Assembly: GCA_026196035.1 (NCBI GenBank)
Contig: JAPHQX010000041.1
Span: forward strand, 1 to 58,658
Origin: Gammaproteobacteria bacterium
GTDB lineage: Bacteria; Pseudomonadota; Gammaproteobacteria; SZUA-229
Reading direction: 5' to 3'
Length of the DNA: 58,658 bases
Of this stretch, positions 58,144-58,658 are shown piece by piece (the first letter of the stretch is position 1; every line of letters begins with the position of its first letter). Made by a program: the position numbers and the translations under genes. Under the pieces are notes generated by a model, which was not told the DNA's origin, ran no database searches, and was given only the letters and a program-made list of their open reading frames with translations.

Positions 58144-58658
58144 ATGTCTGACGAGGAAATCCTCGAGCAAGAAACAGAAGTTGATGAAATGCAGGAAGAA
58201 GAAACTGCTACTAATTCAACCGTCGACGACTCAGCCGATTCAGAAGAAACTATTGAATCACTGAAGCTGAAACTTGAACAGGCCGAGAAGAAAGCCACAG
58301 ATAACTGGGACCAGTTGCTTAGAATCAAAGCTGATATGGATAATCTTAGACGCAGAACCCAGCGTGACCTGGAAAATGCACACAAATTTGCAATTGAGAA
58401 GTTTGTGGCTGAACTCTTACCTGTTATGGATAGTATGGAACTGGGTCTTGATGCGGCAGCACATGACTCCAGCACTATTGAAAGCCTGAAAGAGGGAACA
58501 GAGCTGACGCTGAATATGCTGAAATCCGCTCTGCAAAAATTCAATATCGTAGAAATTCACCCTCATGGTGAGCAATTTGATCCTGAATTACATCAGGCGA
58601 TGTCGATACAGGAAAGTGCGGAAATGGAACATAACACGGTGATGGCGGTTATGCAGAA
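58144..58658 (+). CDS. grpE: GrpE nucleotide exchange factor, truncated by the window edge
   Basis: About 171 codons to the edge, absent from the ORF track because it runs off the end. An acidic, disordered N-terminus (EEILEQETEVDEMQEEE) leads into the coiled coil DNWDQLLRIKADMDNLRRRTQRDLENAHKFAIEKF. The DnaK-contacting domain follows (LPVMDSMELGL, HPHGEQFDPELHQAMS). GGAG lies before ATG 58144. It stimulates ADP release from DnaK; dnaK probably follows outside the window. Confidence 0.96.
   Translation, partial: MSDEEILEQETEVDEMQEEETATNSTVDDSADSEETIESLKLKLEQAEKKATDNWDQLLRIKADMDNLRRRTQRDLENAHKFAIEKFVAELLPVMDSMELGLDAAAHDSSTIESLKEGTELTLNMLKSALQKFNIVEIHPHGEQFDPELHQAMSIQESAEMEHNTVMAVMQ

Noticed and set aside
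58116-58544. 142-aa Ser-rich minus-strand ORF at the right edge
   Set aside because: It is the antisense of grpE, which reads clearly on the plus strand.

Overview
The window is a chromosomal stretch of a gammaproteobacterium with fairly low GC (estimated by eye at about 40%). The evidence is gene content and order: rpsA-ihfB-lapA-lapB-pyrF, pyrG-kdsA-eno-ftsB-ispD-ispF, nudJ-mnmA-hflD, comEC-exbB-exbD-msbA-lpxK-(Trm112-like)-kdsB, a gammaproteobacterial tmRNA tag (ANDDNYALAA) and a 1295-residue one-piece PurL. A stand-alone Tat-exported SoxB suggests a sulfur-oxidising lineage. I cannot name a genus from sequence alone.

Layout. 1-3.3 kb: end of ribosomal protein S1, IHF-beta, the LPS-assembly proteins LapA/LapB, PyrF and a small exported helix-hairpin-helix protein. 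3.3-13 kb: TPMT-type methyltransferase, a Lon-like AAA protease divergent from a PreP-like M16 protease, a DUF503 protein, SixA, an exported double-thioredoxin protein overlapping a small CxxxC protein, and ZapE. 13.1-18.5 kb: pyrG, kdsA, eno, ftsB, ispD, ispF. 18.5-23 kb: YqiA-like esterase, NagZ, MscS-type channel, DsrE-like protein, Hpt and methylthioinosine phosphorylase. 23-31 kb: ICMT-like membrane methyltransferase plus RIO/LPS-kinase-like protein, then a leftward block (LpxL-family acyltransferase, HflD, MnmA, an unknown exported protein, NudJ, DUF2062), then ComEC. 31-38 kb: ExbB/ExbD, MsbA, LpxK, Trm112-like, KdsB, RlmKL. 38-44 kb: a frameshifted maltoporin-like gene, Rsd, MsrA, a triple-PAS hybrid histidine kinase and tmRNA. 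44-52 kb: PurL, a 5'-truncated methyltransferase remnant, MsrP/MsrQ and SoxB. 52-58.7 kb: a nested inverted-repeat element, AguB/AguA (putrescine from agmatine), SfsA, LolC/LolD, HrcA and the start of GrpE.

How the genes work together. Envelope biogenesis dominates: Kdo synthesis (KdsA, KdsB), lipid A (LpxK, LpxL-like), flipping (MsbA), control (LapA/B), lipoprotein release (LolCD) and peptidoglycan recycling (NagZ). Methionine sulfoxide repair is covered in the cytoplasm (MsrA) and periplasm (MsrPQ). MTIP produces hypoxanthine that the adjacent Hpt can salvage. The heat-shock locus at the right edge has two strong promoter matches: a sigma-70-type site for hrcA and a near-consensus sigma-32 site for grpE inside the end of hrcA.

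Most of the window is ordinary core genome. I see no CRISPR array, prophage, integrase or complete insertion sequence, and no convincing new defence or biosynthetic system. The items most worth a second look are the nested palindromic repeat after soxB, the maltoporin frameshift, the methyltransferase remnant, the hairpin just before msrP, and a few uncharacterised small or exported proteins.
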